Of a DNA stretch of 64,000 nt, positions 33,201-40,754 are shown piece by piece (positions within the stretch are counted from its first letter, which is position 1; every line of letters begins with the position of its first letter). The stretch lies in the NCBI RefSeq assembly GCF_024400535.1, contig NZ_CP038800.1, positions 930,001 through 994,000 of the forward strand, in the 5' to 3' direction. The translations under genes and the position numbers were made by a program. Source of the stretch: Treponema denticola. GTDB taxonomy: Bacteria; Spirochaetota; Spirochaetia; Treponematales; Treponemataceae. The notes under the pieces are model-generated. The model searched no databases, was not told where the DNA came from, and was given only the letters and a program-made list of their open reading frames with translations.

Positions 33201-36200
33201 GGATTTCTTTCAACTATAAACTCTTGAGCAATCGACGAGTGAACAGGAATGTTTATTTTTTCGTAAGGTATTTTTTGAGGAATTGCATTTTGAAGAAGTT
33301 TTTTTCGTTTTAAATAAACTTGAAAATCTATCTTATGGGCTTCCTTTTCAAGTTCATCGAGTTTCTCATAAACATTACCTTTTGTATAGTTTACTATATG
33401 CATCCACGAAGATGAGTCTATCTTTACATAATTGGGATTTTTACTGATAAAATCAATATCTTCTTTAGTCATTGCCGATTCATTTATTTTTCCTTCATAA
33501 TCGGTAAGTTTCCATATAGGAAATTCTCTTTTATCTATTTCATTTCCATATTTTAAACTAAATTCACCGGCAGATAGTAAGGAAGATTGCGCTACATTAT
33601 TTTTAACTTCTTTAACTTCATTATTCTCTGCTTTTTTTATTGGATTTTCAGTTTTTTCTGTAGGTTTAGAAACAGTAATATTTTTTATTGCGGTAAAAGA
33701 AATATTCTTTTGAGGTACAATAAGATTAAGAGTTTCTTGTGTAGAATATTCGTTAAAAGGAATTATTCTTTTTTCCGGTTTTCCGAATCGGCCCGATACT
33801 TCTTTTTCTTCTCCTAAAATATGATCAGGGTTTAAGGAAAAGAAGGTATCGCTGCAAAAATCCTTTATATTTCCCTGTCCCTTTTTGATGATTACAATAT
33901 CGGTACCTATATCCGTAGTATTAAAAACTCCTGCAGGAAGCCTCCAAGCGTCTATCAATTCACCTTTTGAGGCAATAAGACGTTTCCCTTCATTTTCTCC
34001 GTTACTTAAAAAAGAAGATGGAAGAACAAAGGCTAAAATACCGTTTTCTTTTAAGGTATCAAGTCCTCTTTCGATAAAATACTGCTCATATCTTGAGTGC
34101 TTTTTTCCTTCGCCTTTTCCCTTATAAATACCTGTATAGTCTCCGTAAGGAGGATTTCCTATAACAACATCGTATTTTTTACCTTCATAGTTTTCTTTAT
34201 GGATAACTCCGTCTTTAAAAAAGAGCTCCTGAAAGGCTTGATTTTTAACTTCTGCATTAGGATGCAATATAGAAGCAATGCGTGATGAGGTTTTATCAAG
34301 CTCGATTAAGGTACATTCATTTTTATCTCTTCCATGAATAAATCGACCGGTGCCTCCGGAAGGCTCCAATACTGTTTTTGCATTTGGAGCATAACTATCT
34401 ATAAGGTCCCATACCTTATTTACAACAGAGTTGGGCGTGTAAAACTCATAAAGCACTCCTGATGTGCTTCTGTTTTCTTCTCCTGTTCCTCCTCCACCTT
34501 CATATTGTAAAAGAAGCTTTTTATCTTCCTGTGTAAACTCATGATCCTCTTTAGAATTAAGAAGATTAAGGCATTTTTCACGAATTGATTTTACTTCTTT
34601 TAAAGATTTTTTCTCATCATCTATAAGTCCATTTCTAGGTTGATTAGGGATGACTTGATATTCTGCTGCGTTATTTCTCTGCCCATTTTGCGGTTCATGG
34701 CTATTGCCCACTTTACTGCGTTCTGTTTGCCCATAATGCAAACTTTCGGGAATTTCGTCTCTTGAAGATTCATCGATACTTCTTCCAATAGCTTCTGTTC
34801 TTCCCTGCTTAAGTCCTCTATCATCCAAGCCGGTATTTCTTCCCTCGTCTTTATTCCATTCTCCTCCGTTTCCCGTATTACGGTTCCGTTCTCTGTCCGG
34901 TATTCTGTGATCAGTGTTTCCTGCATATTCTTTTCCTCCATTTAATTTTCTTCGCTTAAAGTCCATATAGGCTTGAGCATTATCACTTTTATCAAAAATT
35001 TTCTTTTCAAGTATCGTTCCGTCATCGTCTTTTGTTAATACAGTATACTGTAACCGCTTATCTTTCCGATCGGTAATCATTTCAACATTGCCTGATTTTG
35101 ATCCGTCACGAATCATCAGAATAAAAGCCCTCTCTCCTCTTTCATTGGTATACTGTTTCTGAGGATAAAAGCCGTAATTCTTAAACCGCTTTAAAAAATT
35201 ATCTGTTGCTTTCTCTCCAAGATGCTCCGCATTAAATACGACATCATTGACACCCTCAAGTAATGCGCCAAAATCGGTTTTTGATACCCCTCTGTTGTAA
35301 TATTTTATAGTAAGATTTTCTGAGTTTTTATAATAACCCTCAATATATGGTTTAAAATCGCTGCCGTTCGGATAAAAAGTATTCCATGATCCTGCAAAAG
35401 CCTGATACCAATCGACTTCCTGTACCGGCGGATGTCTATCTTTCTGAATAAGCGGCATTTCATGCTTTTCGGCTACAGGGAATTTTTCTTCTACCTTTTG
35501 CTTCTCCTTATTTTGTTCAGTTTCATTATAGACCTTTTCTTTATTCTTTGCAGTAGGCTTATTATAATCTTCTTTATTGAGTATAATTTTTTCATTTTCC
35601 CTGTACCATTTGTCAAAGATACGAATTGCATCGTTTAAACCGTTTTCGGTGTTAAGCCTCTGCCAACAGAAATTACGAGGCGACCACCTCCAGCCGTGTG
35701 ATTTTAAATCGTTCCTTATCTCTACATCAGGAGCTTTAGGAAAAAATAATTGTACCCGCTCCATTTCGGTATTGTTTAAAATTTTTATTTTATCGGTTTG
35801 TACGATAATACCGGTGTTTTGCTTATTCTCCGTATTTATAGACACCTTATTTTCATTTTGAGCTTGAATAGGTTTTTCTTGTACCCTTTGTTCTTCCTTT
35901 TTTTCAGGATCATTTAAGAAATCAAATTCAAATTGTCCGCCTGAATAATAAGCTTGTTTTTGATATAAAATATTAAAATCGGGAATTTTTTCCTTGACAG
36001 CTTTATGATATTCTGCTATATTATTGTATAGAAGCTGAGATTTATGGTTGCGTGGGTATTGTACCTGCGGGATTGTAAGTTCTCGGCTTTTTTCGTTTAA
36101 GTATAAAATTCTATTTTCTTTGAAAGCATCTTGCACAAACTTATTAAAATTATTTCTACCGTAGATACTTTTCGCAAGATTTATATCTATTTCAATATCA

Positions 36201-37174
36201 TTGAAATATCCTTTTTTATTCGGTGAAAAAGGAACAATAATTTGCTTTCCTTCTTTATCTTTTAATTCAATAACAGCTATTATATCTTCTTTATGTTGTT
36301 TGTTCTGCGACTGCATAATGAGCAAAGGCTTTTTAATAGCTTCAGGTATTTGTTTGATCATATCAGAAGGAATACCGTGATAGTTTATATTTGGATCATT
36401 ACCTCTTTCCATCATAGCCGTTTTTAAATGAAATGCAGTAGCCATCACAGGCAGCCGCTCAAAACCCAATTCTTGATAAATAGGTGGAGTCATTCCAAGG
36501 TATACATGGGAAGAAGAAAATTTTGATGTTTCATCTTTAAAATTTGCAATCTTATCAATGGTTTTATCAAATTCCTCTTGATTAAATTGGAATCGGCCGT
36601 GTGTGAACATTTGATCATATACTTTAATGATTTCAGGATTAAGCTCTATTATGCGGTCAAGGCCGTTATAGACTCTCTGCATATAAAGGCTTCCTTTTTC
36701 AAAAACCTTTTCAAGTTCTTCATTTTCGGTTAAACGAAGCCTTATGTATTCTTCAAACCCTACGGCAAAGGCTTCTTCTTGAACTTGAGTCCACTGTCCA
36801 TTTTCAACTTTAAAGGCTTTCTCTGCCGTCTCCTTTAATTCTCCCGATAGTTGCCGTCTAAAACTATGAGCTATTTCATGGGTAAAAGTAGAAAAATCGG
36901 CTGTTTTACCTGTTTTAATGATAGAAGCAGTATCTTCGCCTATAAACTTGATATATCCTTTATACTCGTCATTTAAAGAATTATCTTTTTCGGAAAATCC
37001 TTGAGGATGATAAGTTCTCATATATTCAGATAAAGACAATTCAAGTGATAAAGCCCTCTCCCTTATTAAAAGTAAGGCAGTCTCAGCACCCTCGTTGTCA
37101 AGATTAAAGTTTTGTTTGATTTCGTCCAGTAGATTTGAATAAAAGTCAAGATTTTCCCTATCATATTTTTCCAT
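30296..37174 (-). CDS. Giant polyvalent protein: zincin, MuF-C, N6-adenine methylase, Snf2 helicase
   Basis: 2292 residues. In order: a zinc metallopeptidase-like domain (FTHEIAHSFRRQ near 97, EEAF further on), a MuF C-terminal-like domain (about 225-420), a small DNA-binding-like module (HGWRWSPRNFCWQ, about 480-505), a disordered Asn/Gly/Arg-rich linker (about 740-860), an N6-adenine methylase (LEPSGGTG and NPPYGDY near 1004), then a Snf2 helicase (DVGVGKT near 1498, VDEAH near 1653, TATPF near 1715, QVEGRIWRQGNE near 1990) and a coiled-coil tail ending IENSIER. Such proteins protect DNA after transfer, like P1 DarB. ATG 37174 with GAGGTGG is preferred; the longer start at 37231 lies at or before the predicted transcript start. 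Confidence 0.92.
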   Translation of the reverse strand: MEKYDRENLDFYSNLLDEIKQNFNLDNEGAETALLLIRERALSLELSLSEYMRTYHPQGFSEKDNSLNDEYKGYIKFIGEDTASIIKTGKTADFSTFTHEIAHSFRRQLSGELKETAEKAFKVENGQWTQVQEEAFAVGFEEYIRLRLTENEELEKVFEKGSLYMQRVYNGLDRIIELNPEIIKVYDQMFTHGRFQFNQEEFDKTIDKIANFKDETSKFSSSHVYLGMTPPIYQELGFERLPVMATAFHLKTAMMERGNDPNINYHGIPSDMIKQIPEAIKKPLLIMQSQNKQHKEDIIAVIELKDKEGKQIIVPFSPNKKGYFNDIEIDINLAKSIYGRNNFNKFVQDAFKENRILYLNEKSRELTIPQVQYPRNHKSQLLYNNIAEYHKAVKEKIPDFNILYQKQAYYSGGQFEFDFLNDPEKKEEQRVQEKPIQAQNENKVSINTENKQNTGIIVQTDKIKILNNTEMERVQLFFPKAPDVEIRNDLKSHGWRWSPRNFCWQRLNTENGLNDAIRIFDKWYRENEKIILNKEDYNKPTAKNKEKVYNETEQNKEKQKVEEKFPVAEKHEMPLIQKDRHPPVQEVDWYQAFAGSWNTFYPNGSDFKPYIEGYYKNSENLTIKYYNRGVSKTDFGALLEGVNDVVFNAEHLGEKATDNFLKRFKNYGFYPQKQYTNERGERAFILMIRDGSKSGNVEMITDRKDKRLQYTVLTKDDDGTILEKKIFDKSDNAQAYMDFKRRKLNGGKEYAGNTDHRIPDRERNRNTGNGGEWNKDEGRNTGLDDRGLKQGRTEAIGRSIDESSRDEIPESLHYGQTERSKVGNSHEPQNGQRNNAAEYQVIPNQPRNGLIDDEKKSLKEVKSIREKCLNLLNSKEDHEFTQEDKKLLLQYEGGGGTGEENRSTSGVLYEFYTPNSVVNKVWDLIDSYAPNAKTVLEPSGGTGRFIHGRDKNECTLIELDKTSSRIASILHPNAEVKNQAFQELFFKDGVIHKENYEGKKYDVVIGNPPYGDYTGIYKGKGEGKKHSRYEQYFIERGLDTLKENGILAFVLPSSFLSNGENEGKRLIASKGELIDAWRLPAGVFNTTDIGTDIVIIKKGQGNIKDFCSDTFFSLNPDHILGEEKEVSGRFGKPEKRIIPFNEYSTQETLNLIVPQKNISFTAIKNITVSKPTEKTENPIKKAENNEVKEVKNNVAQSSLLSAGEFSLKYGNEIDKREFPIWKLTDYEGKINESAMTKEDIDFISKNPNYVKIDSSSWMHIVNYTKGNVYEKLDELEKEAHKIDFQVYLKRKKLLQNAIPQKIPYEKINIPVHSSIAQEFIVERNPDGTDVNLQEGFIKWAIGEKEQAQAQANNLKNYTTTYYIDYEYSPLNQNDMPENIGWYDIINFINKEPVRARAADGIEEKKAAQIEAQKKRNTRRDTAELLFNRYIQEGVPQHLKDELCDMWNRRFNGYVNPDYTKFPLFVEGMNRFKNGEEFTLYNQQIKGVSFLSNKGNGLLAYDVGVGKTACGIVFNVNQIQSERAKRPLICVPKSVYSKWVKDIKELFPNIKVNELGNFSKDVLNPFAADDHGLNIPEKSISVCTLEALQKITFMQKTIDNEIAADLLDARLNLTGNARTDAQDKEKVYEILGGATQAKDEDYIFWEKTGFDSITVDEAHRFKNLFTVPRSVKEDEKQTANEFEGIGSGVPSRRAQKLFAITQLIQKENDGRNVCLLTATPFTNSPTEVYSMLSYVARQKLKDMHIYNLSAFLTEFAETKTEWAVKPKGDIQPKQVMKNFKNLKSLQNLLTEYIDKVDAEEAGVIRPEKKPHVIELGMNDIQKKIIETETKRIQNASKDDPGAVLVAMNNMRMALLSPALVNPVYDFELPPPSKIVESSPKLTFVCDSIIASYKKEPQGGQVMYMPRGVPEFSHVKNYLVSHGIPKDAIALVSSSTTNAQKDKITEDFNDKNKKLKIIIGSETISEGIDLNGNSFALYNTMLGWNPTESIQVEGRIWRQGNEQGHVHIVYPVMYDSIDSLMLQKHDEKSSRIKDLWSYKGDKLNVEHIHPEELKFDLIKDPIKKADFLIEQRVSNFKRDISIINMKIKSIDEIIEKRKEYKKEAAYYEVRNDKKKITFFKNRLASLDKKCKSFGITSETEQYTVIAKLNKDKQELDVKIDVIKNEKDDFIKKFIAETEKSQKQLLPIDEIIKDNCNKILNDLCPMEKLKEEYKLKNNQVNTVNKITNIDRSKAGILKRETVPLKTYKQAPFEFMVAEKKSDFFGVKSSPNNKKEAVCFNTKAPIHKKIENSIER
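34621..34926 (-). CDS. Possible nested gene inside the giant gene, 101 residues
   Basis: In another frame of the same strand, GGAGG lies 8 bases before ATG 34926, opening 101 codons. The product looks like a real protein: ENGIKTREEIPAWMIEDLSR, then EEQKLLEEVSMNLQ, acidic first half and basic end. The host frame here encodes only a low-complexity Asn/Arg/Gly/Asp linker, as expected where a second frame is under selection. No family is recognised. It could also be chance in a GC-richer stretch. Confidence 0.45.
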   Translation of the reverse strand: MQETLITEYRTENGTVIRETEENGIKTREEIPAWMIEDLSREEQKLLEEVSMNLQETKFPKVCIMGKQNAVKWAIAMNRKMGREITQQNIKSSLINLEMDL

Positions 37175-37235
37175 AATGGCCACCTCATCTTTGTAATGTT
37201 GTTGCAAAAAAGGGGAATTATTTTTGCACAACTAT

Positions 37236-37264
37236 ATTTTATCTTAATTTAGTTGTATTGTCAA
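37236..37264 (-). promoter_or_regulatory. Promoter of the giant gene
   Basis: On the - strand TTGACA (37264-37259), 17-bp spacer, TAAAAT (37241-37236); start of transcription near 37229, 55 nt before the ATG at 37174. Confidence 0.75.
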
Positions 37265-37266
37265 TA

Positions 37267-37296
37267 TTGACATTAAAATATATTAAATGATAAAAT
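37267..37296 (+). promoter_or_regulatory. Divergent promoter, leaderless start at 37304
   Basis: TTGACA (37267-37272), 18-bp spacer, TAAAAT (37291-37296). The two back-to-back -35 boxes make the palindrome TGTCAATATTGACA (37259-37272). The ATG at 37304 is 8 bases after the -10 box with no ribosome site, so the mRNA is probably leaderless. Confidence 0.65.
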
Positions 37297-37303
37297 ATAA
37301 GTC

Positions 37304-37729
37304 ATGAAAGTTTTTATTCCGGTTAAACAAAGAGACGGATTTTCAGTTTTTGCAGAAGGGGCTTTACTTGATATGGAAACAACAAGCCGAGGCGATTTAT
37401 ATTTACATTTTTCTGACAGTTCTATTTTAGTCTTATATTACACCTATCCAAATCATCGAAGACTTTATATATTACATTCCAAAGGAGCCGGAGAGAAAGT
37501 CCAGCTTCCTTGTACCGATAAACCGGCAACTATACTTTTTAGAGGTATGGGAAAAGCTCTTGATGTTACAAAAAATGCCTTTCATTATCTAAAAAAAACT
37601 ACACAAGAAGCTTATTTATATTTTCCAAAAGAATTTTATTACGAAATGGGAATTTTAGCCGATTCAAAAAAGTTAAATCGGTTTAAATTAAAATTATTGA
37701 TGAAAAAATACGGATTATTTAAGGAGTAA
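37304..37729 (+). CDS. Uncharacterised 141-residue protein
   Basis: Soluble, beta-rich N-terminal half (LYLHFSDSSILVLYYTYPNHRR) and basic helical end. No family recognised. It starts at the predicted transcription start, without a ribosome site, and is followed after 3 bases by the PilZ-domain gene with AAGGAG in between, so the two form an operon. Confidence 0.72.
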   Translation: MKVFIPVKQRDGFSVFAEGALLDMETTSRGDLYLHFSDSSILVLYYTYPNHRRLYILHSKGAGEKVQLPCTDKPATILFRGMGKALDVTKNAFHYLKKTTQEAYLYFPKEFYYEMGILADSKKLNRFKLKLLMKKYGLFKE

Positions 37730-37732
37730 AAT

Positions 37733-38473
37733 ATGCTGAGTATTACAAAAGAAATATTGGAATATATAGAAATAAAAGCAGTATACATAAGTATAGTACC
37801 AGACAAAAAAGTAGTTTGTTTACCTGTACAATTTTATGATGATTGCTGGAGAATATATATAGGGCTTGATAATAATTTTACAAGTAAATCGGCATATCTT
37901 GAAATATTGAAAACAGATGACGAATTTATAAAAGTACCATGCAAAATAAAAAAACTTGATCAAAACTATAAGCAATATATAATTTTTTTTATAAAACCTT
38001 TACCTTTAAGTATCTCATATAAAATTAATGTTTTAAAGGACAAATACGGCTCTGCAGAAAAACGGCAAGGTCTACGGCTAAAAGTAGGCAGGGAAAATTA
38101 TAGACTTTTTGGATTGGATAATATAAAACAAAGGGTTGTTATATCGGGATTTGAATATGATTGTATAATTGAAGATGTATCAATGCACGGTATAAGAATA
38201 AGCTTTTATTATCCGAGATTTCAAACCGGAGCAGTTGAAAGTTTAACTCTTATATCGTCAGTTTTAGGAATAAAACTTATGTTTATCAATCCTGTACTTT
38301 GTCTTTTTTTAATTACGGAGCCTATAAGAGTTGATTCTGCCGATAAAGAAACCGGAAAACTTACAATCGGCTGCAAAATAAAAGAGCCCGTAAACATAGG
38401 GTTTATAAACAGAGTATCGGAATTTGAAAAGAAAATGGAGAGAGGTTATGTTTTTCAACAGGAACGACAATGA
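37733..38473 (+). CDS. PilZ-domain protein (likely c-di-GMP receptor)
   Basis: 246 residues. The N-terminal 100 residues look like a YcgR-type partner domain. From about residue 103 comes a PilZ domain: RQGLR, the RxxxR motif, and about 45 residues later EDVSMHG, the D-x-S-x-x-G motif; both contact cyclic di-GMP in this family. It could link second-messenger level to transfer or cell-surface behaviour. AAGGAG lies 7 bases before the ATG. A PilZ protein on a conjugative element is unusual. Confidence 0.68.
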   Translation: MLSITKEILEYIEIKAVYISIVPDKKVVCLPVQFYDDCWRIYIGLDNNFTSKSAYLEILKTDDEFIKVPCKIKKLDQNYKQYIIFFIKPLPLSISYKINVLKDKYGSAEKRQGLRLKVGRENYRLFGLDNIKQRVVISGFEYDCIIEDVSMHGIRISFYYPRFQTGAVESLTLISSVLGIKLMFINPVLCLFLITEPIRVDSADKETGKLTIGCKIKEPVNIGFINRVSEFEKKMERGYVFQQERQ

Positions 38474-38669
38474 AGACAACAGAATAATCATATCTTTTGG
38501 GGATTTCGGACTAAGCCGCTCACATCGAAAAGCCTGCAGTATTATAGGCACGGCTTTCAAGATTATAAAAATTGTACTATTATTTCTAGCCTGTTTATTT
38601 TTATATCATCGATTACCTTATTTTATATCAAGTATTACCTACGCTTTAAAGAATTTTTTTAGTTTTTAA
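38448..38669 (+). CDS. Small membrane protein, 73 residues
   Basis: Start at ATG 38448 (GAGAGAGG upstream), overlapping the PilZ gene's end by 26 bases. Charged N-terminus (NRNDNEDNR) then one membrane helix (about 37-57) and an amphipathic tail. Unknown role; co-translated with the PilZ gene. Confidence 0.6.
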   Translation: MFFNRNDNEDNRIIISFGDFGLSRSHRKACSIIGTAFKIIKIVLLFLACLFLYHRLPYFISSITYALKNFFSF

Positions 38670-38697
38670 TCTATTTTTTTTAATGTGATTAATAATT

Positions 38698-38761
38698 ATA
38701 CCACAGAAGCATAAAAAAGCCGATAAAAACTATTGACAAAAATACTCTACTGTGGTATATT
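38698..38761 (+). promoter_or_regulatory. Promoter flanked by a looping-type operator
   Basis: TTGACA (38733-38738), 17-bp spacer, TATATT (38756-38761). The sites ATACCACAG (38698-38706) and CTGTGGTAT (38750-38758) are a perfect 9-bp inverted pair 43 bp apart; the second overlaps the -10 box. A repressor, perhaps the HTH protein just downstream, could bind both. The ATG at 38768 is 7 bases from the -10 box, so the mRNA is likely leaderless. Confidence 0.7.
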
Positions 38762-38767
38762 ATATCT

Positions 38768-38974
38768 ATGATTGACGGATATTATACGACAGAAGAAGTT
38801 TGTAAAAGGAAAAATCCGCCTGAAAACAGGCGTAATGTTACGAATTGGGCTGAAAAGAACGGAGTAAAATATATTGGAGATGGAAGAAGAAAAATCTACC
38901 TTTATACAGAATCCGATATTGAAAAATTCTTTAATCGCCGTGGCAAAGGAAGGCCTAGAAAAGATGGCAAATGA
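38768..38974 (+). CDS. Excisionase/MerR-like small HTH protein
   Basis: 68 residues: YYTTEEVCKRKNPPENRRNVTNWAEKNG is a winged-helix recognition start as in excisionases (helix_turn_helix_17), then IYLYTESDIEKFF, ending in an AT-hook-like GRPRK. DNA-binding regulator or recombination directionality factor. Likely represses its own promoter through the dyad at 38698-38758. Its end overlaps the next gene by 11 bases. Confidence 0.75.
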   Translation: MIDGYYTTEEVCKRKNPPENRRNVTNWAEKNGVKYIGDGRRKIYLYTESDIEKFFNRRGKGRPRKDGK

Positions 38975-39455
38975 GTATTACATAGAAAAGCTTATAAAAA
39001 TAGTACCGTCGGAAGGTTTAGAAAACATCTCTTATGCACAGCAAATGATGATTGATAGAATAAAGGCGAGAACCTTACGTTCTTTCTGTATAGAGCATAA
39101 TATTCCGAATAGCGATGTTTACCGAATGGCAACCGGAGAAAGAGCCCCCGGATATTATATAATCCTTGCACTTTGTGAGGTAATTCACCCTATATTATGG
39201 TTTACAAGCATCGATGAGGCAAAACCTAAGACAAAGAAAATAAAGACAATAACGATTGAAAAGGTAGAACTAAAAAACACCCTCGGCTTTAAGAAGCTTG
39301 AAAAATTGAGTAAAGATGAGTTTTTAGAATTAAAAATTGACAAACAAGCCATATATAAGCTAAAAACGGGCAAGACAAGGATTTTAACCTTTAAAAGGAT
39401 GATGGAATTTTCACCAAAAATCAATCCGGCTGACTGGTTTATTTTTGAGGACTAA
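38964..39455 (+). CDS. Uncharacterised 163-residue protein, HTH-like
   Basis: Start at ATG 38964 (MANEYYIEKL), overlapping the excisionase-like gene. The middle (RTLRSFCIEHNIPNSDVYRMATGERAP) reads like a Cro/C1-type helix-turn-helix, and the C-terminal part (FLELKIDKQAIYKLKTGKTR) like a second one. Ends FSPKINPADWFIFED. The last 18 codons and stop are repeated 1.25 kb downstream (40655-40717). Probably a co-regulator with the preceding gene. Confidence 0.6.
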   Translation: MANEYYIEKLIKIVPSEGLENISYAQQMMIDRIKARTLRSFCIEHNIPNSDVYRMATGERAPGYYIILALCEVIHPILWFTSIDEAKPKTKKIKTITIEKVELKNTLGFKKLEKLSKDEFLELKIDKQAIYKLKTGKTRILTFKRMMEFSPKINPADWFIFED

Positions 39456-39463
39456 GGTATAAT
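39401..39463 (+). repeat. 63-bp direct repeat, left copy
   Basis: From GATGGAATTTT to GGTATAATG. It covers the last codons and stop of the HTH-like gene and a TATAAT-type box. The right copy is at 40655-40717 with only a few differences. Confidence 0.85.
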
Positions 39464-39483
39464 GTGGTATCAGTGGAGTAATT

Positions 39484-40212
39484 ATGGGTTTTCACATAGT
39501 TTTTACAATTGAAGATGGGCTGGATAGTATATATCTGGATAAACCAGAGGATATTTTTGATATTACAGATAAACGAATTACAAAAGATAGTTTAATCTAT
39601 GAAGCTGCAGTAGGATGGAAACCCAAATTTATTAAAGATCATGAAAAGTTTAAAGATTATTTTTCTTATATGCCAAAAATGGGTAAATTAGGGGAGATGA
39701 AATTTGAAAACTTTATGCAAAATACAGGATATCCTGTTGATAGACTTCGACAGGATAAAGAACAACATGATAAGTATGTAGCTTTAAATCAAGGTGAAAA
39801 TATAAAAAGTCCTGATTATATAATTCAAGGACTGGATATATATGCTGAGGTAAAAGCACAATCTATAAATAATTCATTCGGAAAATTATATTGCTGTATA
39901 AACAATTATGAATTAGAAAAGCTATCAAACTGGCAAAAATTGCATAATAAAAAAGTATATCTTTTTGTATTTGAGATCAAAGACAGAGAAGAGGTACAGG
40001 ATACCCCGTATATCATATCAATTGATGAAGTCATAAGATTCGTTGAGCTAAACAAAATAAAATTAGGGCACTATTATTGTTATCAAATTCCGATAGAATA
40101 TTGTGTTAATTCTATTGAAGAAATAAAAACTAAGGAGAAAATAAAGAATGAAAAAGGTAATTTTTTACTATATGACTGTACTTTTGATAAGTACTGTATT
40201 TGTGTGCTGTGA
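39484..40212 (+). CDS. Putative PD-(D/E)XK nuclease-like protein
   Basis: 242 residues. SPDYIIQGLDIYAEVKAQ in the centre (about residue 108) has the D...E-x-K arrangement of PD-(D/E)XK nucleases. No methylase partner lies alongside. TGGAG precedes the ATG at 39484. The frame runs 65 bases into the next gene; its last 20 or so residues look like an out-of-frame read of the lipoprotein signal, so an original stop may have been lost. Bracketed by direct repeats, it looks like a cargo or defence cassette. Confidence 0.6.
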   Translation: MGFHIVFTIEDGLDSIYLDKPEDIFDITDKRITKDSLIYEAAVGWKPKFIKDHEKFKDYFSYMPKMGKLGEMKFENFMQNTGYPVDRLRQDKEQHDKYVALNQGENIKSPDYIIQGLDIYAEVKAQSINNSFGKLYCCINNYELEKLSNWQKLHNKKVYLFVFEIKDREEVQDTPYIISIDEVIRFVELNKIKLGHYYCYQIPIEYCVNSIEEIKTKEKIKNEKGNFLLYDCTFDKYCICVL

Positions 40213-40636
40213 TAGAAATTCAGCATCAAAAGCAAAGTATATAGCTCTTGAGCCCGATATAACAAACTTAAAAGTCGGTGAAACTATAAAGGTTACGGTT
40301 AAAATGACGGATGGAAAAGGTAAATCCGTTTCAGTTGATAACTCTAAATTTGAGTGGTATATAGTTACAGGTGAAGATGTTATTAGTATTGTCCCTAATG
40401 GAAATACTGTAAAAATTACTGCAAAAAAAGTTGTTTTCGGCAATGCTATAATTAGAGTAGGACATCCTAAAAGTAATTTTACTAAATCGGTTTTGGTAGT
40501 AGTCGGAAACAGTAAAAAAGCAATTGGAATTGAACCTGATGGTATCAGCCAAATGAATCAGTTGTATTTAAGCAAGGCAAATGAATTTTTTACTGCCAGT
40601 CATCTTCTATTGCTAAATCCAGTGATCTTACAATAA
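40148..40636 (+). CDS. Small Ig-like (BIG2) lipoprotein
   Basis: 162 residues. Signal peptide with lipobox FVCC, then one Ig-like domain (about 30-125): LEPDITNLKVGETIKVTVK ... IRVGHPKSNFTKSVLVVVGNSK. That last stretch is nearly identical to one domain of the giant Ig-like lipoprotein at 41675-47386 (NFTKSVLVVVGNSK), so it is a recombined single-domain copy. The final 30 residues (after NSKKAIGIEP) do not look like the family. AAGGAG sits 9 bases before the ATG. Confidence 0.75.
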   Translation: MKKVIFYYMTVLLISTVFVCCDRNSASKAKYIALEPDITNLKVGETIKVTVKMTDGKGKSVSVDNSKFEWYIVTGEDVISIVPNGNTVKITAKKVVFGNAIIRVGHPKSNFTKSVLVVVGNSKKAIGIEPDGISQMNQLYLSKANEFFTASHLLLLNPVILQ

Positions 40637-40654
40637 AGCATAGGAGAAAAAACT

Positions 40655-40717
40655 GATAGAATTTTCACCAAAAATCGATCCGGCTGACTGGTTTATTTTT
40701 GAGGATTAAAGTATAAT
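40655..40717 (+). repeat. 63-bp direct repeat, right copy
   Basis: GATAGAATTTT ... GTATAAT, matching the left copy at 39401-39463. Here it lies between genes, with no reading frame, so it is the secondary copy. The pair brackets the nuclease-like and Ig-lipoprotein genes. Confidence 0.85.
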
Positions 40718-40754
40718 ATTAACTATAAATATAATAATCTACGGAGAAAGAAAA

